This document shows positions 9,363-16,807 of a stretch of 64,000 nt of DNA, piece by piece; position 1 is the stretch's first letter; every line of letters starts with the position of its first letter. The position numbers were made by a program, and so were the translations under genes. The stretch lies in contig NZ_PVTQ01000003.1 in the NCBI RefSeq assembly GCF_003003355.1, positions 248,001 to 312,000 of the forward strand, read 5' to 3'. The notes beneath the pieces are model-generated. The model worked only from the letters and a program-made list of their open reading frames with translations, did no database searches and was not told the origin of the DNA. The stretch comes from Donghicola tyrosinivorans. GTDB taxonomy: Bacteria; Pseudomonadota; Alphaproteobacteria; Rhodobacterales; Rhodobacteraceae.

Positions 9363-9411
9363 CTGGGGGCGCTGCCCCCAGACCCCCGAGGTATTTGTGC
9401 CAAGATGAACG
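9363..9411 (+). repeat. Dispersed intergenic repeat, copy 1 (hairpin plus conserved block), overlapping the queG start
   Basis: The element consists of a 7-bp GC hairpin (CTGGGGG, 9363-9369, with CCCCCAG, 9375-9381) followed by a 28-base block at 9384-9411. The complement of 45049-45076 matches this block at 27 of 28 positions, and that second copy also sits beside a GC hairpin. The start codon of queG (9405-9407) and a GAGG that may act as its ribosome site lie inside the block. The hairpin may also end the upstream GST transcript. Confidence 0.8.
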
Positions 9412-10439
9412 GGGCGGCGCTGAAAGAGGCTTTGGTGGCGGCGGCCTTGGCGGAGGGGTTTTCCTCGGTAAGGGTATGCCGTCCTTGGGATGTGCCGGAG
9501 GTTCCGGCCCGCTTGGAGGCTTTTGTCTCGGCGGGCTATCACGGGCAGATGGGCTGGATGGAAGAGCGCATGTCGTGGCGCGGTGATCCGTCAGCTTTGT
9601 GGCCTGAGGCGCGGTCGGTGATTGTGCTGGGCGAGAGCTATACCCCTGAAGAAGATCCGATGGATGTGGTGGGTTTGCCGGATCGCGCGGCGATATCCGT
9701 TTATGCCCGCGGGAAGGATTACCATGATCTGGTGAAGAAGCGCCTGAAGCGCTTGGCCCGTTGGCTGATTTCCGAGGCGGGCGGCGAGGTGAAGGTGTTT
9801 GTGGATACCGCGCCGGTGCCGGAGAAGGCTTTGGGGCAGGCGGCGGGCCTTGGCTGGCAGGGCAAGCACACCAACCTAGTCAGCCGTGAGATGGGGAACT
9901 GGTTCTTTATCGGCTCGGTCTTTTCGACGTTGGAGTTGCCGGTAGATGGACCTGAGGTGGATCACTGTGGATCGTGCAGCCGCTGTTTGCAGGCCTGTCC
10001 GACCGAGGCTTTTGTGGCGCCTTATCAGATGGATGCGCGGCGCTGCATTTCCTATCTGACGATCGAGCATAAGGGGCCGGTGCCGTTGGAACTGCGCGAA
10101 CGGCTTGGGAACCGGATTTATGGCTGTGACGATTGTCTGGCGGCCTGTCCGTGGAACAAGTTTGCCGTTGAGGCCCGCGAGATGCGCTATGCGGCCCGTG
10201 AGGGGACCATTGCGCCGCCTTTGGCGGAACTGGCGGCACTGGATGATGCGGCGTTCCGCGAGAGATTCTCGGGCAGTCCGATCAAGCGGATCGGGCGCGG
10301 ACGGTTCGTGCGCAACGTATTGTATGCCATCGGAAATTCGGGAGATCCGTCGCTGGGAAAGGTGGCCACCGCGCTGGTGGAAGACCCCGATGAGGACGTG
10401 GCCGATGCAGCGCGGTGGGCTTCCTTACGACTGGGGTAA
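9405..10439 (+). CDS. queG: tRNA epoxyqueuosine(34) reductase
   Basis: QueG catalyses the last step of queuosine synthesis, reducing epoxyqueuosine to queuosine in the tRNA wobble position with a cobalamin cofactor and two [4Fe-4S] clusters. The 344-residue protein contains the paired ferredoxin-like motifs [12 protein letters not shown] (about residues 188-199) and [10 protein letters not shown] (about 241-250), with the DUF1730-type domain before them. The C-terminal end looks like a short HEAT-type repeat ([14 protein letters not shown]). The ATG at 9405 gives the usual N-terminus; its start codon and first residues fall within a dispersed repeat. It is not in an operon with other queuosine genes here. 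Confidence 0.95.
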   Translation: MNGAALKEALVAAALAEGFSSVRVCRPWDVPEVPARLEAFVSAGYHGQMGWMEERMSWRGDPSALWPEARSVIVLGESYTPEEDPMDVVGLPDRAAISVYARGKDYHDLVKKRLKRLARWLISEAGGEVKVFVDTAPVPEKALGQAAGLGWQGKHTNLVSREMGNWFFIGSVFSTLELPVDGPEVDHCGSCSRCLQACPTEAFVAPYQMDARRCISYLTIEHKGPVPLELRERLGNRIYGCDDCLAACPWNKFAVEAREMRYAAREGTIAPPLAELAALDDAAFRERFSGSPIKRIGRGRFVRNVLYAIGNSGDPSLGKVATALVEDPDEDVADAARWASLRLG

Positions 10440-10563
10440 ACATACGCTGCAACTGCGCGGCTGACCAGTGCCTATCACCGAAGTGTCAGGAAGGTTTCAA
10501 GGGCTTTGCCTTTGGCGATTTTGACCCCACATTATGGCGCAGCCCAGATAGGAGAATTGCCCC

Positions 10564-11013
10564 GTGAGCCGATATACCCGTGATCCCGATGTCGTGCAGG
10601 CACTGGAGCCTGAAAGCTTTTACGTGACGCAGGAAAGCGGCACCGAGCGGCCCGGCACTGGCAAATACCTGAACAACAAAGAGCCGGGGCTTTATGTGGA
10701 TATTGTCTCGGGTGAGCCGCTGTTTGTGTCCTCTGCGAAATACGAATCCGGCTGTGGTTGGCCCAGTTTCACGCGCCCCGTCAGCGATGATTTCATTCAG
10801 GAGCTGGTGGACACCAGTCACGGGATGCGGCGGACCGAGGTGCGTTCGACCCACGGGGACAGCCACTTGGGGCATGTGTTCGACGATGGGCCGCGGGAAC
10901 GGGGTGGTTTGCGGTACTGCATCAACTCGGCCGCGCTGCGGTTTGTGCATCGCGATGATATGGTGGATGAGGGGTATGGGGATTACCTTCCCCTATTGGA
11001 TGAGGAGCAATGA
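10564..11013 (+). CDS. msrB: Peptide-methionine (R)-S-oxide reductase
   Basis: MsrB reduces the R epimer of methionine sulfoxide in proteins. The 149-residue SelR-domain protein has the catalytic cysteine at Cys119 in [11 protein letters not shown] and a likely resolving cysteine at Cys64 in SGCGWPSF. The two CxxC pairs that bind structural zinc in many MsrB proteins are absent, so this is the zinc-free form. The start is GTG at 10564, preceded by AGGAG at nine-base spacing. The stop overlaps the msrA ATG by four bases, so the two repair enzymes are translationally coupled. Confidence 0.95.
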   Translation: MSRYTRDPDVVQALEPESFYVTQESGTERPGTGKYLNNKEPGLYVDIVSGEPLFVSSAKYESGCGWPSFTRPVSDDFIQELVDTSHGMRRTEVRSTHGDSHLGHVFDDGPRERGGLRYCINSAALRFVHRDDMVDEGYGDYLPLLDEEQ

Positions 11014-11525
11014 CGATGGCTGAAGAACGCGCTGTTCTGGCGGGTGGCTGTTTCTGGGGGATGCAGGATTTGATCCGCAAGCTGCCCGGGGTGCTGCGCA
11101 CGCGGGTGGGGTACACGGGGGGCGATGTGGCCAATGCGACCTATCGCAACCACGGCACCCACGCGGAAGGGATCGAGATATTCTTTGATCCGGCGAAGGT
11201 CAGCTATCGCCAGTTGCTGGAGTTCTTTTTCCAGATCCATGATCCGACCACGTTGAACCGGCAAGGCAATGATCTGGGCCTAAGCTATCGAAGCGCGATC
11301 TACTATGTGGATGATGCGCAGCGTCAGGTGGCCGTGGACACAATTGCCGACGTTGATGCCAGTGGCATCTGGCCGGGCAGGGTTGTGACCGAGGTCGAGC
11401 CGGTCAGTGACTTCTGGGAGGCCGAGCCCGAGCATCAGGATTATCTGGAGCGGCTGCCGAACGGCTATACCTGCCATTTCCCGCGCCCTGATTGGGTTTT
11501 GCCAAAGCGGGACGCGGCGGAATAA
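11010..11525 (+). CDS. msrA: Peptide-methionine (S)-S-oxide reductase
   Basis: MsrA reduces the S epimer of methionine sulfoxide, complementing the co-transcribed MsrB. The 171-residue protein has the catalytic GGCFWG motif at residues 12-17 (Cys14), followed by GYTGG and the Y-x-N-H-G-T-H-A-E segment typical of the family. One further cysteine lies near the C-terminus (NGYTCHF) and could be the resolving residue. The ATG at 11010 overlaps the msrB stop; a second ATG two codons later is equally possible. Confidence 0.96.
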   Translation: MTMAEERAVLAGGCFWGMQDLIRKLPGVLRTRVGYTGGDVANATYRNHGTHAEGIEIFFDPAKVSYRQLLEFFFQIHDPTTLNRQGNDLGLSYRSAIYYVDDAQRQVAVDTIADVDASGIWPGRVVTEVEPVSDFWEAEPEHQDYLERLPNGYTCHFPRPDWVLPKRDAAE

Positions 11526-11547
11526 GCCGCTAAATAAAGTTTACGTC

Positions 11548-11573
11548 GGGGCCCTTTGTGGCCCCGTCTTTGT
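11548..11573 (+). terminator. Probable terminator after msrA
   Basis: A 6-bp stem GGGGCC (11548-11553) with GGCCCC (11560-11565) is followed by GTCTTTGTTT, a broken T-tract. It lies just past the msrA stop and before the end of the convergent barrel gene. Confidence 0.6.
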
Positions 11574-11574
11574 T

Positions 11575-12162
11575 TCAGAAGCGAAAGCCAGCGCTAAGCT
11601 GGGTGGTGGTGCTGTTCATCTTCCAGTCGGATGTGGTGGTGCTGTTGAAGTCCTGATGCCGGTGGCGCTTCATCTCTAGCCCGATCGAGAAATTGGGGGT
11701 CACCAGAAACTCTGCCCCGCCACCGATGAAGGTGCCGCCGCCGGTGCGGATGTCCTCGATCTCGATGCGGCTGATGCCTGTGGTGACATAAGGCAGTGTG
11801 CGCCCCAGATCGAGGCCGCCGCGCAGTTTCAGCATGCTGAATGAGGCGACGTTCACGCTGGGGAAGGGGGCGACGTAAAGTTCCACATCTGTAGAGAGAT
11901 GCTCGATCGCGGCGCCAAGGACGAAGGAGCCGAAATCCTGATCGACGCCGATCTGCAGGCCGTTGATCTGTCCGTCCCCTTCCAGATCGACAAAGCCGCC
12001 TGTCGTCTTTGACGTTGCGCTGCCGCTGCTGATGCCGATGTAGACACCGGTCCAGTCCTGGTCTTGCAGGGTCGTTGTGGCACCGGAGGTTTGGGATGTT
12101 TCAGCCCCTGCGTTGGCCGCACTGACCAATAGGATGGCCGCAGCCATCGCTTTGTAAAGCAT
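11575..12162 (-). CDS. Outer-membrane beta-barrel protein (array member 1)
   Basis: This 195-residue protein begins with a clear signal peptide (MLYKAMAAAILLVSAANAGA) and ends in RF, the terminal phenylalanine of BAM-assembled barrels. After a short linker come DWTGVYIG and alternating strands typical of small 8-stranded OmpA/OmpW-like barrels, including YVTTGI and IGLEMKRH. The ATG at 12162 was chosen over an upstream in-frame codon because AGGAAGG precedes it at good spacing and it starts the signal peptide. The protein aligns along its whole length with the two following barrel genes (DWTGVY, DFG.FVLGA, SMLK.RGGLDLG, YVTTGI, terminal RF). It is related to porin-family outer-membrane proteins; ligand and function are unknown. 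Confidence 0.85.
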   Translation of the reverse strand: MLYKAMAAAILLVSAANAGAETSQTSGATTTLQDQDWTGVYIGISSGSATSKTTGGFVDLEGDGQINGLQIGVDQDFGSFVLGAAIEHLSTDVELYVAPFPSVNVASFSMLKLRGGLDLGRTLPYVTTGISRIEIEDIRTGGGTFIGGGAEFLVTPNFSIGLEMKRHRHQDFNSTTTSDWKMNSTTTQLSAGFRF

Positions 12163-12217
12163 CTCTGCCCCTTCCTGAAATGTTAAGGATCGTGTCTCTT
12201 TGTGATACACGCTTTAA

Positions 12218-12245
12218 TTGCAAAACACTGTACACGAATGCAATC
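12218..12245 (-). promoter_or_regulatory. Shared upstream element of barrel gene 1
   Basis: Read on the minus strand, GATTGCATT (12245 to 12237) is followed after 13 bases by TTGCAA (12223 to 12218). The first motif starts exactly 75 bases before the ATG. The same motif pair with the same 13-base gap and the same 75-base distance occurs upstream of barrel gene 2. TTGCAT could be a -35 box; alternatively the pair is a regulator site. Confidence 0.5.
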
Positions 12246-12417
12246 AAAAAGAGAAATTCTCGGCGATCCTGTGCTGATGGATTCAAGGTTTCATAGGGTA
12301 TGCGCGTGGATTGGCGCAAATTGGCTGTACAATAGCCTACACAAATGCGGGTTTGTCTTTGCGGTGCCGGACATCAGAAAGATACCTTTGGCGGCAGGCG
12401 TGCTGGTTCCCCTCCAG

Positions 12418-12450
12418 CAAAAGTTTGAGGGCAGCGCGGGGCTGCCCTCA
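12418..12450 (-). terminator. Terminator after barrel gene 2
   Basis: A perfect 10-bp stem (TGAGGGCAGC, 12426-12435, with GCTGCCCTCA, 12441-12450) around a 5-base loop is followed on the minus strand by AAACTTTTGC. It lies 9 bp past the stop of the barrel gene ending at 12459, so each array member appears to be transcribed separately. Confidence 0.85.
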
Positions 12451-12458
12451 AAAACCAG

Positions 12459-13061
12459 TTAGAACCGGAAGGATGCTCTCAGTTGGGTCGAGGTCGCGCC
12501 AAGCTTGATGGGGTTCTCGTCGCCGAAGGCACGGTAGTCGTGGCGGCTGACCTCAAGGCCGATGGTCAGACCTTCGGTGACAAAGGCCTCGACCCCGCCA
12601 CCGTAAAAGCCGCCACCGCTTGTGTTGCCGTTGTCCAGCGCGGCGCGGCCGATGCCAGTGGTGACATAGGTCATCGCGCCACCCAAATCCAAGCCGCCGC
12701 GCACCTTCAGCATGCTGATGGAACTAAGCTTGGCCACATCGTCCAGATTAACGTCTGTTGGGGTATGTTCGACCGAGGCCCCCAGCACGTAGTCCCCGAA
12801 ATCCCGATCCACGCCGACGTGAAAGCCCATTGCGGGGCCTTCGCCCGACAGTTGGGGATCATCGCTGGTTTCACCGACAACGCCGCCAGCGCTGTAGCCC
12901 AGATAGACGCCTGTCCAATCGGGCGACTGGGGTTCGGGCAGCGGTGAGGGGGCGGGAGGGGCCACGTAAACGGGCGCTTCTACGGTTCGCTGCAATCCAC
13001 CTGCAGAGGCCGCACTGGCCAGCAGGATGGCTGCAAGAGCAGTCATCGCTTGATAATACAT
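12459..13061 (-). CDS. Outer-membrane beta-barrel protein (array member 2)
   Basis: This 200-residue paralog of the adjacent barrel proteins has a signal peptide (MYYQAMTALAAILLASAASA), a proline-rich linker of about 25 residues (APPAPSPLPEPQSP), then the barrel starting DWTGVYLG and ending in SFRF. The segment SISMLKVRGGLDLGGAMTYV is nearly the same as in member 1. It probably inserts into the outer membrane through the BAM complex. The gene has its own terminator and its own upstream element rather than sharing an operon with its neighbours. Specific function is unknown. Confidence 0.85.
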   Translation of the reverse strand: MYYQAMTALAAILLASAASAGGLQRTVEAPVYVAPPAPSPLPEPQSPDWTGVYLGYSAGGVVGETSDDPQLSGEGPAMGFHVGVDRDFGDYVLGASVEHTPTDVNLDDVAKLSSISMLKVRGGLDLGGAMTYVTTGIGRAALDNGNTSGGGFYGGGVEAFVTEGLTIGLEVSRHDYRAFGDENPIKLGATSTQLRASFRF

Positions 13062-13116
13062 TTCTTACCTTTCCTACCTACAATCTGTTCGCCTCTGCGT
13101 GCGATACCCGTTTAGG

Positions 13117-13144
13117 TTGCAAGTATTGGTCCGGTAATGCAATC
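13117..13144 (-). promoter_or_regulatory. Shared upstream element of barrel gene 2
   Basis: On the minus strand GATTGCATT (13144 to 13136), 13 bases, then TTGCAA (13122 to 13117). The spacing between motifs and the 75-base distance to the ATG at 13061 are identical to barrel gene 1. The following bases (TAAACGGGTATC against TAAAGCGTGTATC in gene 1) are also similar. Confidence 0.5.
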
Positions 13145-13352
13145 TACCGCTGATTCACGGAGTGGTAGTGCGTGGCGGAATCGTCACGCTTGTCTTCGGT
13201 CAGTTTGGTTTGGAAGATCGTGGGTCGCTTATTATAGTATTGTTTTCGTTAGTGATTTTTGGGCCGCGGACGCTTGGGAAAGCAATCCGAATTATCCGAG
13301 CTTTCTCGATCTGACGAGTGCTGCCGGTACGGTGGCGTCCGCGTGTCCGCCC

Positions 13353-13382
13353 GAAAAAGAAGAGAGCCCGCTTGGGACGGGC
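13353..13382 (-). terminator. Terminator after barrel gene 3
   Basis: On the minus strand a GCCCG/CGGGC stem (13382-13378 with 13370-13366) is followed by TCTCTTCTTTTTC. It lies 55 bp beyond the stop of the barrel gene ending at 13438. Confidence 0.75.
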
Positions 13383-13437
13383 CCCCTTCCACCGAGGAAC
13401 AGAGGATACTGGTAACGACTCGGTAAACGTGGACTCG

Positions 13438-14034
13438 TTAGAAGCGGTAAGATGCACGCAGCTGGGCGGTGGTCGCATCTAGGTCGGTGTTGGTGTCGTT
13501 AAAGTCGGTGAACGTGTGCTCAAGGACTTCGGCACCCACAGTCACGTTGTCTGTGACCTTGTGTTCATAGCCCAGACCGTAAAAGCCGCCGTCGCTTGTG
13601 CCTAGGTTCTCTGCCGTGGCGCGTGCTGCACCGCCGGTCACGTATGCCAGACCGTTGCCCAGATCCAGACCGGCGCGGGCCTTCAGGCGGGTGATGCTTT
13701 CAAGGGTGTCGGCGCTGTCCAGCTTGATCTCGCCCGCGTCATATTCCACGGCACCACCAAGGACGAATTGGCCAAAGTCATAGTCGTAACCAAGGTGCGC
13801 ACCGCCGAGGCCGCCCTGACCGTCCAGATCGTTGGTGCCATCGGTAACGACATCACCGCCACCGTATTGCAGACCGCCGTATACGCCGGTCCAATCGCCA
13901 TCCAAACGTGCGGGCGCGGGGGCGGGCGCTGCGACGGGCTGCTCGATCACCGGAGCGGACAGGTTGCCCGCGAAGGCAGGGACGGCCAGCGCCATAAGGG
14001 TTGCCGAGGTAAGGGCTACAGTCTTGATCGCCAT
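13438..14034 (-). CDS. Outer-membrane beta-barrel protein (array member 3)
   Basis: This 198-residue protein is the third paralog: signal peptide MAIKTVALTSATLMALAVPA, a short Ala/Pro linker, then GDWTGVYGG and barrel strands ending SYRF. The conserved blocks DFGQFVLGGA, ITRLKARAGLDLG and LAYVTGGAAR match the other two. The ATG at 14034 was preferred to an in-frame upstream codon because AGAAAGG precedes it and it opens the signal peptide. It is slightly more divergent from members 1 and 2 than they are from each other. Function is unknown; the tandem arrangement points to local duplication. Confidence 0.86.
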   Translation of the reverse strand: MAIKTVALTSATLMALAVPAFAGNLSAPVIEQPVAAPAPAPARLDGDWTGVYGGLQYGGGDVVTDGTNDLDGQGGLGGAHLGYDYDFGQFVLGGAVEYDAGEIKLDSADTLESITRLKARAGLDLGNGLAYVTGGAARATAENLGTSDGGFYGLGYEHKVTDNVTVGAEVLEHTFTDFNDTNTDLDATTAQLRASYRF

Positions 14035-14423
14035 GAAATGAACCTTTCTGTTATTCGTAAAAATGCACTCGTGTGTGCTGCGGAACATAGCTGGGGTCGG
14101 CTAAGCGCTTATGCAATCACGGGAAATTCACATCTTAGGCCCGAGGATGTGAACGATCCGGCCCTCTTTGCAGGGACCTGTGGTGCAGGGGCAACGCTTT
14201 CGGATTAGTTCCTTGGTGTCAGGGGGTTAGGCTGCGCGGGAACCTGCCGGAACAGGGCGGGAATGCGGCCGATGACGCCAGAGGGCCGAAAACCGGTGCA
14301 AAGAAAAACCGTCGCTCTGCCCAGATACACAGGCTGCACCCATCATCGGCAATTGCGTAGTTGTATGATGACTGTGCATAGTCTGCTTGACCCGCTTCTA
14401 AATTCCGGCGCAAGCCCTTTCAT
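14035..14423. other. Divergent intergenic region between barrel gene 3 and the EamA gene
   Basis: The left part contains the upstream element of barrel gene 3. The right part must hold the promoter of the EamA transporter, but no clear -35/-10 pair stands out, and its ATG at 14424 has no good ribosome site. No gene is supported here. Confidence 0.45.
14111..14118 (-). promoter_or_regulatory. Upstream element of barrel gene 3
   Basis: On the minus strand GATTGCAT (14118 to 14111) lies 77 bases before the ATG at 14034, almost the same position as in barrel genes 1 and 2. The second motif TTGCAA is missing here. Confidence 0.4.
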
Positions 14424-15353
14424 ATGCCCTACGATACCTATCAGCCGATCAAGGCCATTACACTTAAACTTCTGTCAGTGGTCGCCTTCATGTCGATGGC
14501 CTCGCTGATCAAGGCGACGGCGGATGATGTGCCGACGGGCGAGGCGGTGTTCTTCCGGTCCTTCTTCGCGATGCCGATCCTGTTCACCTGGCTGGGCTGG
14601 CGCGGAGAGCTGCGCACGGGCCTGAAGGTCAAAGCTCCGTTTGGCCACGTGATCCGCGGCTTTGTCGGGGCCAGCGCGATGGGGATGAACTTTATCGCGC
14701 TGGGGCTGCTGCCCCTGCCAGAGGTCACCGCGATCGGTTTTGCCGCGCCGCTGATGACCGTGGGACTGGCCGCCGTCATGCTGAAAGAGCGTGTCGGCCC
14801 GTTCCGCCTGTCTATGGTGGCGCTGGGGCTTGTGGGGGTGATGATCGTTCTATGGCCCCGTCTGACCCTTGAAGGGGCCAGTGCAGGGGCAACCTTGGGC
14901 GCGGTGCTGGTGCTGGGGTCGGCGGGCTGCCGTGCATTGGCGCAAATCCAGATACGCAATTTGGTGAAAATCGACGAACCAAGCGCCGTGGTGTTCTGGT
15001 TCACTATGACAACGACGGTGCTTTCGCTGTTCACCATCCCCTTTGGTTGGGTGATGCCCGAGGGGCAGGTGCTGGTGTTCCTGATCCTTGCCGGCCTTTT
15101 GGGGGGGATGGGGCAGATCCTTATGACCTCGGCCTATCGTTACGCAGGCGCAGCTGTTGTGGCGCCGTTCGACTATAGCTCGATGCTGTTTGCTTTAGCT
15201 GTGGGTTACATATTCTTTGCCGAGATTCCGACAGTCCCCATGTTGATTGGCGCGGCATTGGTAATCGCAGCGGGCGCTTTAATTATCTGGCGTGAGCATC
15301 GATTGGGGTTGAAGCGCGGAAAAGCACGTTCCGGAGTGACCCCCCAAGGGTAA
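14424..15353 (+). CDS. DMT-superfamily (EamA) transporter
   Basis: This 309-residue inner-membrane protein has about ten hydrophobic helices in two repeated EamA units (about residues 12-140 and 155-292), the usual form of drug/metabolite exporters. Segments such as GLLPLPEVTAIGFAAPLMTV and the closing helices with LIGAALVIAAGALII match family patterns. The C-terminus is basic (HRLGLKRGKARS), as expected for a cytoplasmic tail. The substrate cannot be predicted. The gene stands alone between the barrel array and a long AT-rich spacer. The start is uncertain, since no convincing ribosome site precedes 14424. Confidence 0.85.
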   Translation: MPYDTYQPIKAITLKLLSVVAFMSMASLIKATADDVPTGEAVFFRSFFAMPILFTWLGWRGELRTGLKVKAPFGHVIRGFVGASAMGMNFIALGLLPLPEVTAIGFAAPLMTVGLAAVMLKERVGPFRLSMVALGLVGVMIVLWPRLTLEGASAGATLGAVLVLGSAGCRALAQIQIRNLVKIDEPSAVVFWFTMTTTVLSLFTIPFGWVMPEGQVLVFLILAGLLGGMGQILMTSAYRYAGAAVVAPFDYSSMLFALAVGYIFFAEIPTVPMLIGAALVIAAGALIIWREHRLGLKRGKARSGVTPQG

Positions 15354-15850
15354 CTTCACCTTATAGTTGTGTTGTCGACATGCTTACGGGTTAAGTAAAA
15401 ATTATTTTCGATGATTCCTTGGTCCTGAATCCAGCTAGAAGCGAAGGTTTTAAGTTGCTCAAGCACTGTGATTTAGTGGTTTGCAAAATTGCAAAAACAA
15501 CTTTTAACTGTTCATCAACTTGTGAGATTTTGGTTTATGCAAACAAGGTTAAGCAAAAATGCGGCCTGTGGATAAAATCCTTAAAAACATGATCAGAATC
15601 GCGTGATCTCCAACAAAACAAGCCAAAAGTACGTATCCAAATAGTACCATTCATAGGGAGATTGATGTGTCCCATTGGGGAGTAATTTGTAATATCTAAT
15701 CCCCATTCGATGTGTCAAAGTAGTCTCATCGGTTTGGTAAGCCAGTTTTCGTTTTCCCACATCCACACCTAATGACGTGGCTAACAATTCTCTCAGATGA
15801 AGCGTTCATCACAAAGGATAGTTAGCAAAACCAATTAAGAGGGATTCAGA
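15354..15850. other. Long AT-rich intergenic region before the response-regulator gene
   Basis: About 500 bp with markedly lower GC than the rest of the window. It contains a near-palindrome TTTGCAA-AA-TTGCAAA (15480-15495) and several TTAA-containing motifs. The last 12 bases before the regulator ATG include GAGGG, a good ribosome site. A 64-codon open frame on the minus strand (15593-15787) is probably chance. The composition suggests an extended promoter region, or a remnant of foreign DNA. Confidence 0.5.
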
Positions 15851-16471
15851 ATGCGTGTACTTATCGCTGACGATCACGAACTGCTCCGCGACACGCTGGA
15901 GCTTTACCTGAAGCAAGAAGGCAATATCGAAACTGCTGTTGCCGCTGATCTGGATGGCGCTGTCCGTCTGATCAACAATGAGGGACCTTTCGATCTGGTC
16001 CTGCTGGATTTCAACATGCCCGGCATGAATGGCCTTGAAGGTCTGCGCCGTGTTCAAGAGATGAACAGCGGCCAGCGCGTCGCCCTGATCTCTGGCGTTG
16101 CAACCCGCGATATCGCGGAGCAGGCGCTGGCCTCGAACGCTGCCGGTTTCCTGCCGAAAAGCCTGTCGGCCCGCAGCCTGATCAACGCCGTGCGCTTTAT
16201 GGCCATGGGCGAGCAGTATGCGCCGCTGGAATTCATGTCCGGTGCGCAGGAAGATGACAAGTCGAACCACCCGCTGGCCAGCCAGCTTTCGCGCCGCGAA
16301 ATGCAGGTACTGGAAGGTCTGAGCCTTGGCAAATCGAACAAAGAAATCGCCCGCGACTTAGACGTGCGTGAGCCCACCGTGAAGCTGCACGTGAAAACGC
16401 TGTACCGTAAAATCGGCGTTCATAATCGTACGCAAGCTGCACTAGTCGCGAAAGAAGCCGGCCTGTTCTAA
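15851..16471 (+). CDS. NarL/FixJ-family response regulator
   Basis: The 206-residue protein has a receiver domain (about 1-120) with the acidic pocket ADD at residues 6-8 and the phospho-acceptor Asp53 in LLDFNMPG. A conserved lysine lies in LPKSLS. The C-terminal LuxR-type helix-turn-helix (about 140-206) contains SRREMQVLEGLSLGKSNKEI and TVKLHVKTLYRKIGVHNRTQ. It therefore probably binds DNA when phosphorylated. No histidine kinase is adjacent, so it is an orphan here; the partner kinase and target genes are unknown. The unusually long AT-rich upstream region suggests complex transcriptional control. Confidence 0.93.
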   Translation: MRVLIADDHELLRDTLELYLKQEGNIETAVAADLDGAVRLINNEGPFDLVLLDFNMPGMNGLEGLRRVQEMNSGQRVALISGVATRDIAEQALASNAAGFLPKSLSARSLINAVRFMAMGEQYAPLEFMSGAQEDDKSNHPLASQLSRREMQVLEGLSLGKSNKEIARDLDVREPTVKLHVKTLYRKIGVHNRTQAALVAKEAGLF

Positions 16472-16807
16472 GGTCCGCTTGTCCGACGGGCCCGCTAAGA
16501 GGTTCTCGGCGAAGAGACACGTCATTCATCCCTGAGGGGGTGTGTGCATCGGGCACGAGGTTGGTGCCCGCCATTGGATGTGGTCGATAAGGCAGGCCGG
16601 ATCATCGCGGATTTGGAAATTCGCAAGCTCCGCCTGTCTTTTCGGATCATCAGATGGCAAGTCCAAAGCGGGCGAAGTTCCGCAAAATAACCGGGTTTAC
16701 CTAATCTACCAGCTTACACCTGCGGATTTCTGCCGTCGCATGAAGATGATCCATGCATGCGGAATTTCGATGGTCTAACGTTGCCTTGTGCACTAGGTGT
16801 TAAGGCG
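16472..16807. other. Gene-free interval between the response regulator and tamA
   Basis: Contains a 7-bp perfect hairpin, CGGGCAC (16550-16556) with GTGCCCG (16564-16570), not followed by a T-tract. Short open frames are present but lack ribosome sites or recognisable features. The tamA promoter should lie in the right half. Confidence 0.4.

Larger units (their letters stand above)
13062..13437. other. Gene-free interval between barrel genes 2 and 3
   Basis: The left part carries the upstream region of barrel gene 2, including GATTGCATT and TTGCAA; the right part carries the terminator of barrel gene 3. The middle (about 13150-13350) is moderately AT-rich. Short open frames on both strands have neither ribosome sites nor recognisable protein features. 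Confidence 0.5.

Noticed and set aside
12202-12462. An 86-codon plus-strand frame between barrel genes 1 and 2
   Set aside because: It spans the upstream element of gene 1 and the terminator of gene 2, and has no protein features.
13137-13415. A 92-codon frame between barrel genes 2 and 3
   Set aside because: It runs through the gene 3 terminator and lacks support from composition or a ribosome site.
15593-15787. A 64-codon minus-strand frame in the AT-rich spacer
   Set aside because: No ribosome site, no recognisable family, and chance frames of this length are likely; conservation would change this view.
16550-16570. A hairpin after the NarL-type gene as a terminator
   Set aside because: No T-tract follows and it is about 80 bp from the stop, so it was not called as a terminator.
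16542-16778. A 78-codon frame upstream of tamA
   Set aside because: No ribosome site or family match, and its end overlaps the tamA leader.
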